Of a stretch of 64,000 bases of DNA, positions 48,409 through 61,213 are shown piece by piece. The position numbers were made by a program, and so were the translations under genes. Position 1 is the stretch's first letter, and every line of letters starts with the position of its first letter. The notes under the pieces are model-generated. The model searched no databases. It saw only the letters and a list, made by a program, of their open reading frames with translations, and had not been told where the DNA came from. The stretch spans positions 20,475,289 through 20,539,288 of the forward strand of contig NC_045146.1 of NCBI RefSeq assembly GCF_008831285.2, given 5' to 3'. The stretch is from Nymphaea colorata (lineage: Eukaryota > Streptophyta > Magnoliopsida > Nymphaeales > Nymphaeaceae).

Positions 48409-51179
48409 AGCTGTAGCTATTTTTCTTTTTTTGCTTATAATTGAGCAACCTACTTGTGTTGCAATTAAATATTATGCAGCAACGACCCCATGGTAGGTCT
48501 ACCTCTTGCCATGGCAGTTTCCTCCCCCTGAGTGGAGTACATCACTGCCCACCACAGCCTGGACGATAAAAGCCTGGAATTTTCTTCCCGTTTCCTTCTC
48601 TTTCTACACTTAAGTGTGATGACAGACGCAGTAGTGACAGACTTCCCAAGAAAAAAAAGAAGTTGAAAATACTTTCAAGAAGACTTATTATAAAATCATG
48701 TGAACATGATGTGTGTTTAGTGTACAGTACACATGCTAAGGTGAATGAGGCTCTCAGTTTCTTTATTCGATGGGTGTGACTTCTGTATCGGGTTTTGAGT
48801 GTATCCCTGGCAGGAGACATGCGTCTAACTAGGTGGAGTGCACGCATAAATGGCATGCAACTAGCAGTGCAGAACAACTTTTACTAGAATATAAGTGTCC
48901 TTAATTTCATGCTCATCGGAAGTCATGTCAGATTCCGATTTGATGCAGACATGTCTGAGCCTTAAGCACTCTCTGACACTGCCGTATGATCTCATGGGAA
49001 CTCATTCTTATCAAAGTCGAGGCCACCATCATCCATGGATGTATGAAACAGGTGGCTACCATAGCCTCACATATAAAACTTTAAATAATAAAAAAAAATT
49101 TGTGAGGTTGATAATAGCAACAGCACACAATATCGTCTTAGCGGTGGAGTTAGAGTTAGGGGGCTGGCACACTCCACCGTCAATTTTTTTAAATTTACAT
49201 GCAAATTAAAGGTAATAATTTATCATATATAAAATTTTTAAGAAATTATATTTTGGTTTTAAAATTTGAGTTTCCTTTTAAAGTTTTAGGACTCTGCCTC
49301 TACATCTAGTTCCTATGAATGTAGTAAAACGTGACAAATAGCTATTCAGATCTGACCCATTCGTATCCCTCATTTCAACTGACCAAGCCTTCTCCATTGC
49401 TAGAAATGCAGCAATATTTAGGTCCTGCCATCCACTTCTACTTGATTATTTCATCATATTTCTTTTGGTAGGGTATCTAGCTAGGTAACCTTGTGAAGAT
49501 ATGCTTACGATCATCAGATCTAGGAAGGGCAGACCTTGCGAAAAGATAATTAGCTTCTTGAAAGGGAAACCTTCGGATTGGTTAGGTAGAGAAGCCATTG
49601 CAATAAACCTTCTTTTCATTTACGCACTATGATATGAAGCAGAGCATGACCTGCTTTTACAAGATCGAAATACACATCAGAAGCGATCAGTACCTACAAG
49701 GCACTCACTTAGATTAGATGATCATCTTTCCTAATTCCATTTCACAATTAATATTCTAGCGGTCATAATTGATGACACGCACAGAACTTGTCTGATCTAA
49801 GATCTCACAGATTTGATGGTCAATTTCTTTTAGGAAATTGAGACCCATCTGCAGTACGATATCGAAAAGGTTTGGACCCTAATTAATCTGACCAACTAAG
49901 GTTAGGTGGGGACCTAAATTAGATCCGGCTAACGATGGTAAGTTTCAAATAACAGGGCTCTTCAAATTCACGATAGTAGGTTCTGAAACATACCCACACC
50001 CGAATGACTGAGTCTCGTAACTGTGAAGCCATATATACCTGCCCAAGTAGGTGAAGAGTTCAATATGGGGAGGAAGAATTCATAATCTGATAGCACAGAT
50101 TCGGTTTAGTTAGCCGTAACTCTTTTATCTGAAACAGGAAAAAGGGGGAGAGAGAGGAAAAAAAGAAGAAGACCATTCAACATTTTAGAAAGAGAAAACT
50201 GTTTCTTCGTGACCTATCCTTCCATTGAATTTGCAGGAACGCCACAAGGTAGAGTTCAGCCATAAAAGCATGAACCCAGTCTGCGGAGGTACCCATCAAA
50301 CGTACTTCGACATCAATGAGATTTGAAGCAGGGACGTAGAAACTGAAAACCGAGCCCAAGCAGTGACGTTAAGTGAATTAGACCGAACGGAGGTGTGGGC
50401 CATGAATCAGCTAATAAATATTGTCATATTTATTTAAGAAAGAAAGAAAGAAATATAAATAAATACCGTCTGATTCACCAACTTAGAGGAGGCGATTGAA
50501 TTGATAGCGATGTGGGTGGGTCGTGGGATGCATCTCATTCAGCGAGATTTGGGGAGACATGCGTGGTACTTTTGCGTCTTACTTTAATTGTACCTCATTC
50601 ATTATGTTTGCAGTTTTGTGACAATCTTTTATCAAGATAGGTTTCACCTTTCAACTTTAATTTAAAATATGACTTTAGTAAGTCTTTCTTCTTTTTCCTC
50701 CAAACACTGATCTTACTCGTAGGAATTATAAATCCATCCTCACGTTTGCAGTTTGCACTTTCAAATATTTAAGACGGCCTAGCTCCGTGATTAATTTGAT
50801 TCAAGTCTTCATCACTTGAATCGTTGTTAGCAGCTCATTCATTTTGAAAATTCTTGTATATGCTATTTTATGGACTCATTGTTTTTCCTTTTCCAAGGAT
50901 ACTTCTAACATTTCGTGAATAGCAAACGGTTTTAATCGATAAAATTTAAACATCAAGGATTAAGGTGTTATACAGCCAAAGACAAATTTATTAAAAACAT
51001 TTTAATTTGTTAAAAATTTGAGTTCTTCTACGATAATCAAACGGCCGGCCATTTTTCATTCTTATCGTTGCCTTTTAGAAATCTCTGCATTAGTCGCGCT
51101 TTTTTATATCATAACGTCCACCATCATTCAAACAACTCCCAAGTTGACAGTTAACTTTGGTTTAATGTTGCCCTTAATT

Positions 51180-51490
51180 AGGCTTGGGGCATCGGGCCGG
51201 CCTTGGCCACAGCTCGTAATTGCAGCTTAAGCTCGGCCCGACACCTCCTAAAACCAGAGTCTAAGCCCTGCTTGATTAAAATGGAAAATATATTTTAAAG
51301 TATAAATTAATACATAAATATAAGTAATTATAATAAAATCTATATAATTATATATATTAATAAAAATAATATTTTATATCAAGCCAAATCAGACCCCGTC
51401 GAGCCAACCCAGGCCGGCTCACCACACTTTTTTTGGGGCCAAAGCCTGAGTCTCGCTAGGTACCAAGTACCCGACCCAATGTCCAGCCTT
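51180..51490. mobile_element. MITE-like TIR element with GGGCCGGCC-type ends
   Basis: The left end begins AGGCTTGGGGCATCGGGCCGG. The right end, read on the opposite strand, begins AAGGCTGGACATTGGGTCGG, so the ends form an imperfect terminal inverted repeat of about 20 bases. The flanks GCCCTTAATT (left) and ACCCTTAACT (right) match at eight of ten positions, consistent with an 8-10 base target-site duplication as made by hAT or Mutator-like elements. GC-rich ends enclose an AT-rich core of about 311 bases in total. There is no transposase frame. Confidence 0.55.
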
Positions 51491-53781
51491 ACCCTTAACT
51501 CACCTTAATTAAGAAATAAGGTATGAGGTAATTATATTGTCAAGATTTTTTTTTCTGTGAATTTGACAAAAAAATGTTTTATGCTTAAAATTTCAAAAGT
51601 TGACAAGAAAATCTCGTTCACAATAAAAAACTATGAGCTGAAAAAATTGGATTCTGTTGATTATTAAATTATCATAAGAGTAGGCTGGTGAGTAGGAGGA
51701 GTATTTCGTCCTACTACCAACAAGGGAGAGAAAACTCCCTCACGACCCCCATCATCCGAGGATGTAGGCCTGCTTTTGGTGCTTCAAGTAAAGTGCTTTT
51801 GCTATGCTTCAGCTTATATATAGTCTCATTTTTTTAAAGGACACAACCTATCAACCCTACCATGCAATACTTATTGCACTGTCATCCTATTTAACATTAA
51901 AAAGAACGTGTCTTCTCTTCTACATGGATTTGGATATTTTGACACATCGTCACATATGTGAAGATAAGCTTGTTAAAAGGCCTTTTTTACTTGGGGGCAT
52001 CCAAATTATGTCCCAGTTGAAGACCCTGGACCAAGTTCCAATCCGTTAAGACATTCTAAAGATTAATATTGCCTTCGAAAACTTGATATATCTAAGGGTT
52101 CACCCCAAATTTTCCACCAGAAGTGGGTTAAGGAATTTTTATTTATTAGTTTCTTTATGTCGAACATCATTCTTCATGAGACAAGGGCAAGACTGTGCTT
52201 ATGACCAAATTGAGAGTTTATCATTTGATTAGTTTTCTCAAGTTAATTAAACGGCTCTACTGCAAAAGCTTAAGGTTTTTAAAACTAAGTTATTCTTTTA
52301 TTCTGATGCAAACCTAGTGGGAGAAATAGGCCTCCCAACCATTTCATTAAAGCAAGAGAAAACAATAGACAAAGGAATGAAGAATGAAGAGGGCAGATAC
52401 AGAATCACGAGCAAGATCTACAATACTGGCTTCCAACCCAACGGCAAACCATTCCACGGTCATCCAGAACGAAAGTGTCACACAAGCCGACTTGTGTAGG
52501 CAATTGCTCATACTGGAGCAACGGAAGGATTTCAAAACATGCTGAATTGAATTTGAACACCATGTTTATGAGCCGAAAGTGAAGCGAGTCAAGGGACGCT
52601 TCTAGCCTCCAAATGTTTAATATTTTTCTTCCTCATTCGATTTTTCCTTGATACCATCACCCTTCATATTTCTTTCTTATTTGATTTTTTCTTTGATGAC
52701 TCACCCTTCCCCTTCCTAGTCCTTGGAACTGAAGAGAACAGATACTGAACTGAAATAAGATTCACAAGAATGGCAGAGAAAATCATTAGTTTTCTGACTG
52801 AAGTTTATGTTGGTTTCTTAGAACTTCTCTATTCATTTGCATCGCTCTCGAGCCTCTAGTCACCTATCATCAGCAAGGCCGTCGTAAGTTAAAGAGCTCA
52901 ATCGATTCCCTGAGCGACTGATCCCGAGTCGTAAAATATTACCCACTTGGGGATTTCTCGTATAGGTGCACGAGTGATTTTCCCTGAAGCTACCAGCTCG
53001 TGCTACATCATGAATTCGTGGTTGGTTGGATCTCATTAATTGTGATTAGAGTTCTTGAACAGGTCCAAGTCGTGGAAAGAATCAACTCCCTCACGGGTTC
53101 TCCATTAAATAACTTGCATGAGAGATGTGAAGAGATAAACTGTGTGCGTGGCTGTGTGCCTGTCGGCCCAGTGCAGAAAGTCCAGATGGTGTCGGAAATG
53201 TCATTTTTAAATATGATCAATCACAATGCTTCACTGTTTCAAGAATCAAAATACTCCAATATTTCGTTGGCACGCTCCCATTCTTTCTTTCTTTTACTTC
53301 AAATTAATTCATACGCAATCTCATACGAGTGAAGTCAAGATCAACAGCATCGTTGATTTGGCTCTCATTAAGAACTAACCGAGTGTGGCTTCATCCCCAG
53401 TCTTCCTTCGAGCATATTCTAAACAAAAAAAGACGATCGACATTGTTCAAATTGTCAATCAGTTTCCTGGTTATAGTGGACAAATGGGCACCAATACAAT
53501 TTTCAAAAACAATTCATATTTGAGCATGTGTTGGGAACATATATTCAATCAAGTTATTAGAAGTTTTGAGCAAGTTCGGTACGCCCATAACCTTGGGTCT
53601 TGTTACCATCATATAGGTGTTTTACTTTAAAGCTCTTTAAATAGATTACAGCCTGGGTCACGCTCATCAAAGCATTCATCAGTTTTGAGACTATATGTGT
53701 TGCAATTTATGTCAATGTATCAATTTATGCTAAAAGACACTTCAAAATCACGAAGTAGAGGTCTAATTGAACTTGGTTATA

Positions 53782-53797
53782 TGCACAGGCCTGTGCA
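53782..53797. repeat. 16-bp perfect palindrome
   Basis: TGCACAGGCCTGTGCA is its own reverse complement. Related TGCAC/GTGCA words recur over the next 100 bases. Confidence 0.9.
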
Positions 53798-55865
53798 CAT
53801 TTTGCATTGTGCGCAGATTCCTATGCACATCACGTGCTCATAGAAGTGGGCCAAGGGTACAATTATCATGCTTTAAAGGCTGTGCACCGGGTGCATGTAA
53901 CGACTTCCCAGGTCTACCATGAGATGATGAATCTTTCTTAATAGAGAAAAAGTAGCATCTCAAATTTGCAAGTGACCTGAGAAACATTTTCACATCAAAA
54001 GGTTTGTGATCAGCGTTTGGTAGCAAGTCATCTCTAAATGTTTGTTCATCACTTATATTGTGTCACAGTTGTTTGTTTTTTCACTTGTCGAATGAAGGAA
54101 CTATTTAGCAAGTTAGCACGGACCAGACCAGCGCCAGGGTCATTTTCCAGCAAGGGTCATCGAGTTATTGCACTTGTTAACTTGCCTTCTGACAAGCCAT
54201 CTAGTTTAAGCTTGGTTTTCTTTTTCCTAGCAGTACACTTCAAAATGAAATAATCAGATTTCGTAATAAAAGATTCTCCAAATAATATACAATACGACGG
54301 CATGCAAGTATATCAGTATATGATCAAGCACATAGATGGAAGTACACGTACACAGCTGGCTGGATCGAACTCTTCTGTGCCCAACGAAAGATCAAGTACA
54401 TTTGGAATCCTAGAGTGGCATCTGAGTCAAATCTGACCATGTGGTCGTGATTGTCATACTGGTGTTCCTAAATGCCGATTTTCCAAAAAAACTGCCACAA
54501 ATGCCCAAACTCTACAATTTTTAAAAAGAAAAACACTTCTTTACATCAAGAAGCGCGAGTTCATAGTTAATAAGCACGCAGATTGATCATGTGGATCTCA
54601 TCTACGTGGAGAAACTTGATCAAAATATCATAAAGCGCTGAGGGTGGAAGGGAACCTCCAGATAAGCTTTTAAAGGATCCCATCTGTCGAAAAAATATAG
54701 ATTTTATTCAGAACTGTAGTCAAATTTCAGTGGCAATTAAGGGTTCCAACTAACAGGCTTCGGAGTAGAGTTAATACTTTTCAAACTGCAAAAGAGTCGA
54801 GAGTTCGATACCCGAGGCCTGTCGTTGTTGGCATAAACTGATAGTCTTTCTATTCTAAACCCCTCGATTATTCCAAGAAAAAAGTCTAATTTGTGTACGT
54901 CATGGATTTCATCAACCATCTGCCCTACTCGTGACTTTTACAAGGTCAAACTTAAATCCTTCCCCATGGATTCATCCAAAACAGATCGAGTTTATGCTGA
55001 TCATGATATTTCAAACAGTAAGTTACTTTGATCTACAAAAAATTTTTTTTAAAAAAAGGTTTCATGCCTCCCAAAATTTATAGATAACTAAGAAGATTAA
55101 AGAAAGAAATTGTGGCTGGGCCTCTGCAAGTACTCTCCCTGCATTTACTGGAAGAAAGTAAAGAGAAAGACAGCGGCTGGCCCTCGAATTTTCACGATTT
55201 CGTCGCATCGGGCCGGCCACTTACAGTGACGTTCGGCAGTGTTGTTGCCCACTTGTAGGTCCACCTCTTCCTTCTGTGGGATGGTTCACATGGTAATGAG
55301 CAGAACAATCAAGAGAGAGAGAAAGAGAGCGCAGTATGTATCCATCTATAGGCTACGCGTACATAAATACAAAGTACGTGTCGATATAAGTAAGGTGGCG
55401 GAGCCGGAGGGAGAGACTTGTGTTGGGGATGGTGGGTTCAACTGCCACCTACTCCTTTACCCTAAGCCAGAAGAGTTACTCAATGAACACTGAACTCATT
55501 TTCTGATATTTAATGTTGGTACCTGCCTAGCTAAGTCTACTTCACGCCATTTTCACTTCCACTACCTTACCTTCGTACTTGTAGGACACCCATGCCCCAA
55601 GACCAGAATCCATTTGATCGCAGCACTACCCCCATTCCACACCATCACACTTATTAGGCAGCTGGTGCCATACGCATTATTGTGTGACTTGTGTGTGTAG
55701 TGGAAGCTCCTCTTCTTCCTCCTCCTCCCCCGTCGCCGTCCCGCAACCAGAACCCACGAAAATATCTTAAAGAAAACAACCGCATATATGAGTGTTCCTT
55801 TAAAGGTAAGGAGCAAGAGCGGGAGAAGTGGGGGCAAAGGGAAGAGAAGGGCAGAGGGAAGAGCA

Positions 55866-58800
55866 ATGGCTCAGGAGAAGACTGTGGGGTTGCTCTTCCT
55901 AGTCGCCCGTAGAGTGGTCGTGGACGTGCTCAGCTTCCTGGTATTCTTCCTACTCGATCTTCTCGACACCATTCTCTGTTACCTCTTCAAGGTCGTCGAC
56001 TTCTTCGTCGAGAACGAATGGACGCCCTGTTACTGCTCCTCCGGCAGCGACGCCATCATCAGCAGCGGCAACATCATGGTATCCGAGCAAGGGCGAATGA
56101 AGATCGTCTGCATCTCTGCGGACAAGCTCCAGCTCGAGGATATCTCCGACACTCTCTACTCGCGGCCGTCCATCTTCTCGGAGATCTCCGGGTGGACGGC
56201 GGCGCGGGTGAGGCAGATCAAGGGGATGGAGGAGGCCGGGAGATCGAACAAGGCACCTTCACGTGACCGGCGCCGGAACGGCATGCTCAGGTCCAGATAC
56301 CGGATCAACTCCACCATTGTTGAGATGCTACAGGGGAAGATTGGGCGTCAGATGGATCGCCTTCTCCCTCGCTGGTCCGACTGCTACTGCTCCAAGTGCA
56401 CTTCCTGGGTCACCTCTCCCAAGCAGTCTCTCTACGTCCGTGCCAATGGTCTCAAAGGTAATAGTTCTCCGCATTCTGCCGTAGCTTGGCTACATGCGTT
56501 CGCTGCGCTTAATTAATAGATCTGCTTTCTCATGGTCAATGTCTTACGGTTTCTTCTTTATAAGCAAACACTATTACTTATCTGTTTCTCATTGTGTGTT
56601 TCTTTTTCGAAGAGCCCAAGGAAAAGGAGGTCACAGACGTTCTCTTCATCCATGGCTTCGTGTCCTCCTCCGTGTTCTGGACCGAGACCCTATTCCCAAA
56701 CTTCTCCGACGACGCGAAGTCGAGGTACAGGTTCCTGGCCATCGACCTTCTCGGGTTCGGGAGGAGCCCCAAGCCGGCCGACTCGCTCTACACGCTCAGC
56801 GAGCACGTTGACATGATTGAGCGCAGCGTTCTGAATCCCTATAACGTAAAGTCGTTTCACATAGTGGCGCACTCGCTGGGCTGCATCATAGCCATAGCCC
56901 TCGCCGTTAGACACCCCAACTCTGTGAAGTCTCTCACCTTGCTCTCGCCGGTAGGACTCTACGGTCTAGCTATAATCTGCTTCCTCCAACTTTGCATTCT
57001 TGCATATTTTTGATTCGCTTGCGTTAGTAAATGATGATATTTATCGAACATTTATATGAGAAAATTTTGAATGTAATGCGGGAGAGTCGAAAGAGCTGCT
57101 GTCTTATAAGTAATTTGATTAAATCGCCAAATGCCGGCGTTTAACGAAGATGTTTGTTTACAAAGCAGCCATATTTTCCGGTGCCGGAAGGAGAGAATGG
57201 CAGCCAGTACGTGCTGAGGCAGGTGGCCCCCAGGCGAGTGTGGCCTCTCATGGCATTTGGTTCGTCGGTGGCTGCTTGGTATGAACACATCAGTCGGATT
57301 TGGTGCCTGGTGGTTTGTAAGAACCATCGTCTCCTGGACTTCCTCGTCAGGCTGATCACCAGAAACAGGTAATCTAACATACATCCACCATTCTGGCCAT
57401 CGGCCGCCTCTTAACTCTTTTTCTTCCTGGACCAATATGAAAGCATTTTGTCCTCCACTATTTCCACACAAAAGAAAAAAAAAAAAAGGAAAAAGTTCTT
57501 CGTTGTATTGTTTCCACTGTAGAAATTGAAGAACTCGAAGATGCATCACATTTATTTTTCTAATTCATGTTATTCGAAAAGATGACGTCGTACATGTGCG
57601 TATATGTAAGATAAGAAATTAAGAATCAGTGCAACCAACAGCCAACCACTTTACATCTGGGTTTTGTAGTTGGGCGGAAAGGCATATAATGTGCTCTCTT
57701 TTTTTTTTTTTTAAATTAGGAATTTTTATCGGTTAATAAACTATTAATGATTTTCTCTTTTGGATGCTCTAGAAATTGTTCTTGGCGTGTTAATTTGGCC
57801 GTTTTTTGGGTGGTCAATTAAGAGAGTATGGTTGTTGAAATTTGGGAATTTTTTATTTTGACTTTTCTTCGCTTTCGTGACGTCTCTTTCACCCTTCAAT
57901 GACCTATGATTTTCAGTAAGCGCTTTAAGATTCGGTCACCATCTTTTGATTTGTTTGGGAGAGGGAGGGTTTAGGCACATATAGTTTTCAATAGATAGTC
58001 CACTAAACCAACTTAGGGACGTTGCTACCGATGTCTTCACTTGTATTATGCACTTTTTGTTCATCAAACTTCTTATTCTTTGGACGTATCGACGAATAAC
58101 ATTCTTTCTCCGTCAAAAGTCCGATTTCTTTTCAAAATTCGAACTGAAAAATTCCGATGTCTCTTCTTTGATTTGGTCATGAGAGGAATAGTAGAGGAAG
58201 AGATCTTAACTGTGGTGGACATAAACTAGACATTGGGATACCACTTTTATATCTAAATTTCGAATATAAAAAATTGTTTAAGCTGCAAATACTGAAATCT
58301 TCAGCCTTGCGTCAAATTTTGAAAATCTATGCGACCTGTTGTGTTGTGTTTAAATACGTTTCTGTGCTTAACGGTTTTTATGTATCTATAAATTTCTTCT
58401 GAAGGTCTATTTTCTTGGACAAAATTATGTGGGAAACATCGTAGGACTTGTCATTGTCAACTGCGTTATTATTTGTTTAAGTTAAAAGGTAATCTTTTTT
58501 GCCCTTCTAATAATAACAAACTAAAGCGTAAATTTTCCTTAATCTGACAGCCATCAAGTTGGCAGATAAAATTGAATATACTTTTCATTTTAAGCTAACA
58601 ACATATTCAGTGTTCCCCGCAAAAGTAAAATACTAGTTATAAAAAAGATTGCTTCATTTTTTTTCTTTAGCATAAAAAAGTAGAAAAAAAGATGCCATAC
58701 TCATATCCAAAGAATTAGAAAGGAATAACATTTCAGTAAATTTTCAAGAGAATAACCGACCATCTTTCGGCGTCCATGAGAGCATTTTTTAAATAAAACT

Positions 58801-60002
58801 ATTAACCTCATGACCTGGACTCCGAAACCAAAATGTTTTTAATTTAGTAATCAAGATAAAGTTAAAAAAATTTTGTTTTTTCAGTTTTTTATGGATTGAG
58901 AAAGCTCTGCTGTTCATCTTCACATTCTTCTCAAACCCGTTCCTAGGTTTGAAGGCATTAAAGTCGCATCCATGTGGTTAGTTTAGCTAAAAGCACGGCC
59001 ATAATTACGAGAAAAACCAGAAACTTCTTAATTTATCTTGGCAATCTTGCCCAGTGTGTATAAAATTAACAAAGCCAGCTTTGAAATGACCTTAAAAGAC
59101 TGTGCGCATTTAATGTGGTCTTATCTATGAAGCCGTAAATCACATACACATGCATGCAATTAACTCTTTCTTTATATATATATATTTATATATGTAACAC
59201 TCACATTGGAGCATCTTCTCACATTGAAAGTGACTGGAAAGAAAGAAAACAGAACTTGATATTATTAAATAAAAAGGAGGGAGGAGGGTGGGAACTCCGT
59301 AAGTTGAGGCTGTTCAGAATTTATAATTCATCGTAGGCACTTGTCCACCGAAGCTCAACTTGCCTCTGCTACCGTCATGCTTGCCGCTGCTTCACCTCTA
59401 CCACCGGAAAACGGCTCGTTTTTATTGAACTCCCCAATACGAACTTCATTTTCTCTTGTAATCTACCAAATGGGGACCCAGATCTTGAAAAGTATCACCT
59501 CTTGGCCCCTCTGATGGTGGGTGGGAGACTATCTACAGGTCCAACGAACGAGTGCTAAAATGATCATGTTAAAGACGTTATCTTAGCGACAAGATTGACT
59601 ACAAAATTTTTATATACAAGTATAGACATAGAGTCAAAGTTGTTGTTTAACAAACGAAATTAAGTTTATTGATTGTCCTGCAGGATTCGAACGTACTTGG
59701 TGGAGGGGTTCTTCTGCCACACCCACCATGGGGCCTGGCACACGCTCCACAACATCATCTGCGGGACGGCGAGCAAGATGGACGACTATCTGGAGCAGGT
59801 GGCGCGGCTCAGCTGTCAGGTCACCGTCCTCCATGGGGCGGACGACGAGCTGCTGCCCGTCGACTGCAGCTTCGCCGTCCGGTCGAAGATCCCGAGGGCG
59901 AGGGTGAAGGTGATCGAGAAGAAGGACCACCTGACCATAGTGGTGGGCAGGCAGAAGGCGTTCGCCAGGGAGCTGGAGGAGATATGGAAGCCGTGTTCAT
60001 GA
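55866..60002 (+). CDS. BDG: BODYGUARD-type alpha/beta hydrolase (cuticle formation)
   Basis: Four exons (55866-56457, 56613-56950, 57169-57368, 59684-60002), GT-AG and in frame, giving 482 residues, close to Arabidopsis BODYGUARD. The N-terminus has a strong hydrophobic stretch (about 17-42) that should act as signal anchor. NEWTPCYCSSG, ISDTLYSRPS and PRWSDCYCSKCTSW are family marks before the hydrolase fold. The fold shows LFIHGFVSSSVFWTET, DLLGFGRSPKP and HIVAHSLGC with nucleophile Ser285, then PYFPVPEGENG and WYEHISR. HGADDELLP carries the likely acid at Asp430 or Asp431, and KKDHLTIVVGRQ carries catalytic His459. The triad is therefore complete. In the family the enzyme is made in epidermal cells, acts at the outer cell wall and is needed for normal cutin and cuticle; the exact substrate is unsettled. 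Intron 3 is 2315 bases. An upstream in-frame ATG at 55788 would add 26 Lys/Arg-rich residues. I chose 55866 because BODYGUARD begins close to its hydrophobic segment. Confidence 0.94.
57369..59683 (+). other. BODYGUARD intron 3
   Basis: 2315 bases, strongly AT-rich, with only short spurious frames and a small TA-rich tract near 59175. I see nothing gene-like in it. Confidence 0.75.
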
Positions 60003-60919
60003 TAAGGAGTTGCTTCGAGATGTGTGTCGTAGTGCTGCAGACGTGATGTGATGTGATGTGATGTTATGTTATGTGAGTCTTGATATGTGAAAAAGCAAGC
60101 AGGAGCAGGAAGAGAAAAAAAAAAACAAAAAACCAAAAAACTCTACCTTATAAGTTATTAAAGACCCACAAGGGAGAGTCTACAAATGGCAAATAATAAT
60201 CCACAGCCACAACCACATGTAATCCTCCACCGCCACCATCGTACGTATATTAATTCTTCACCCTCTCTTTCCATGCTTGTGCAATTAATATTCCTTCTTA
60301 AATTGGCCTGTGGTTCTTATAATAATTCTTCACACTATTCTGCTCTCCCTCGCACTCTCTCTTGCTGCAATGTTGCCATGTAACTATTCTATTTATCAGC
60401 TTAACAAGCTCGTCAAGTCCTTTATTCTATGGCAGATGACAATTAGTGATATGAGAGCATCGATTCGGTAGGACAGCGAATGATAATAAAACATCTCGAT
60501 ATAAAAAGCCTTCTTTGTGCAAAAGCATGAAAGAAATCCACAAACGGGTATCAATAATATCCCCACGGCACTTAAGATCAGACAAGTATGTGCGGAAGAA
60601 AATGATGAACGTTTTCTTCATAAACGAAAACTCCAAACGCCTTGCTTCTTGACTGTAACAAGTTGGTCGACATGGATTTATAGGGGATCTACCTAACATA
60701 CGGTTGGAGATATCATATATTTTCGAGATTCGGTTGTTCAAATCAATCTTCGAAAAGAAGGGTCAAGACGGTTCGATGCCTGCCTAGCGCCTGTACCAGC
60801 AACTAGTGACACTAAATAAAATGAGGTGGACTTTCATGTCACACGCTGCCCGATCTGTCAGGGAAATTAAAAGCCCTTTTTACCAGTTGTAACCGCAGAT
60901 GTGAAAATAATTCACGCGT

Positions 60920-61213
60920 TCAATTTTGAGCGGGACGACCCTCTTCCAACTTCAGTCTCAGTAACTTTCTGGCTTTCTCTTTAATAGCGGCACAGAAGGC
61001 GTACGCGTCGGAGAAAGTATATATTTCCATAGAAAAAAATGTGTTCAAATACTTATATTTTTCTCCCTCCAATTTTTTGTACACCACTCGTGGCACTTTC
61101 ATTTGCACAAGGTTGCCCTCATCTACTTGGGTGCTTTTCTTCAAGGGCAGGCAGTCTGTGTACACTGTAAACAGCTGGTTTACCAGCATACATTGTAAAG
61201 AATTCTTGAGCAT
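60920..61213 (-). CDS. Hypothetical protein or gene fragment, unidentified
   Basis: A 97-residue minus-strand frame whose second half reads like real protein: PRVVYKKLEGEKYKYLNTFF, then SDAYAFCAAIKEKARKLLRL and a charged end before the stop. The Lys/Glu-rich amphipathic tail would be normal for the end of a conserved protein. The first half is less convincing and overlaps another open frame. I do not recognise a family. No upstream exon, promoter or neighbour supports it. It could be the last exon of a decayed gene, a captured fragment or chance. Confidence 0.25.
   Translation of the reverse strand: MLKNSLQCMLVNQLFTVYTDCLPLKKSTQVDEGNLVQMKVPRVVYKKLEGEKYKYLNTFFSMEIYTFSDAYAFCAAIKEKARKLLRLKLEEGRPAQN

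Larger units (their letters stand above)
43900..55700. other. Intergenic region between CRK and BODYGUARD
   Basis: The first 450 bases are likely the CRK 3' UTR. Beyond that the DNA is AT-rich with short unrelated frames. It holds a TIR element at 51180-51490, a 16-base palindrome at 53782-53797 and an isolated GC-richer, exon-like patch at about 48187-48408. From about 55.2 kb the sequence becomes the BODYGUARD promoter. No tRNA or other RNA gene seen. A tRNA-B-box-like string at about 54797 has no partner structure. Confidence 0.5.

Noticed and set aside
54790..54815. tRNA-B-box-like string (GAGTTCGATACCCG)
   Set aside because: No A box, anticodon arm or acceptor stem could be paired around it. 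At most a decayed SINE trace.
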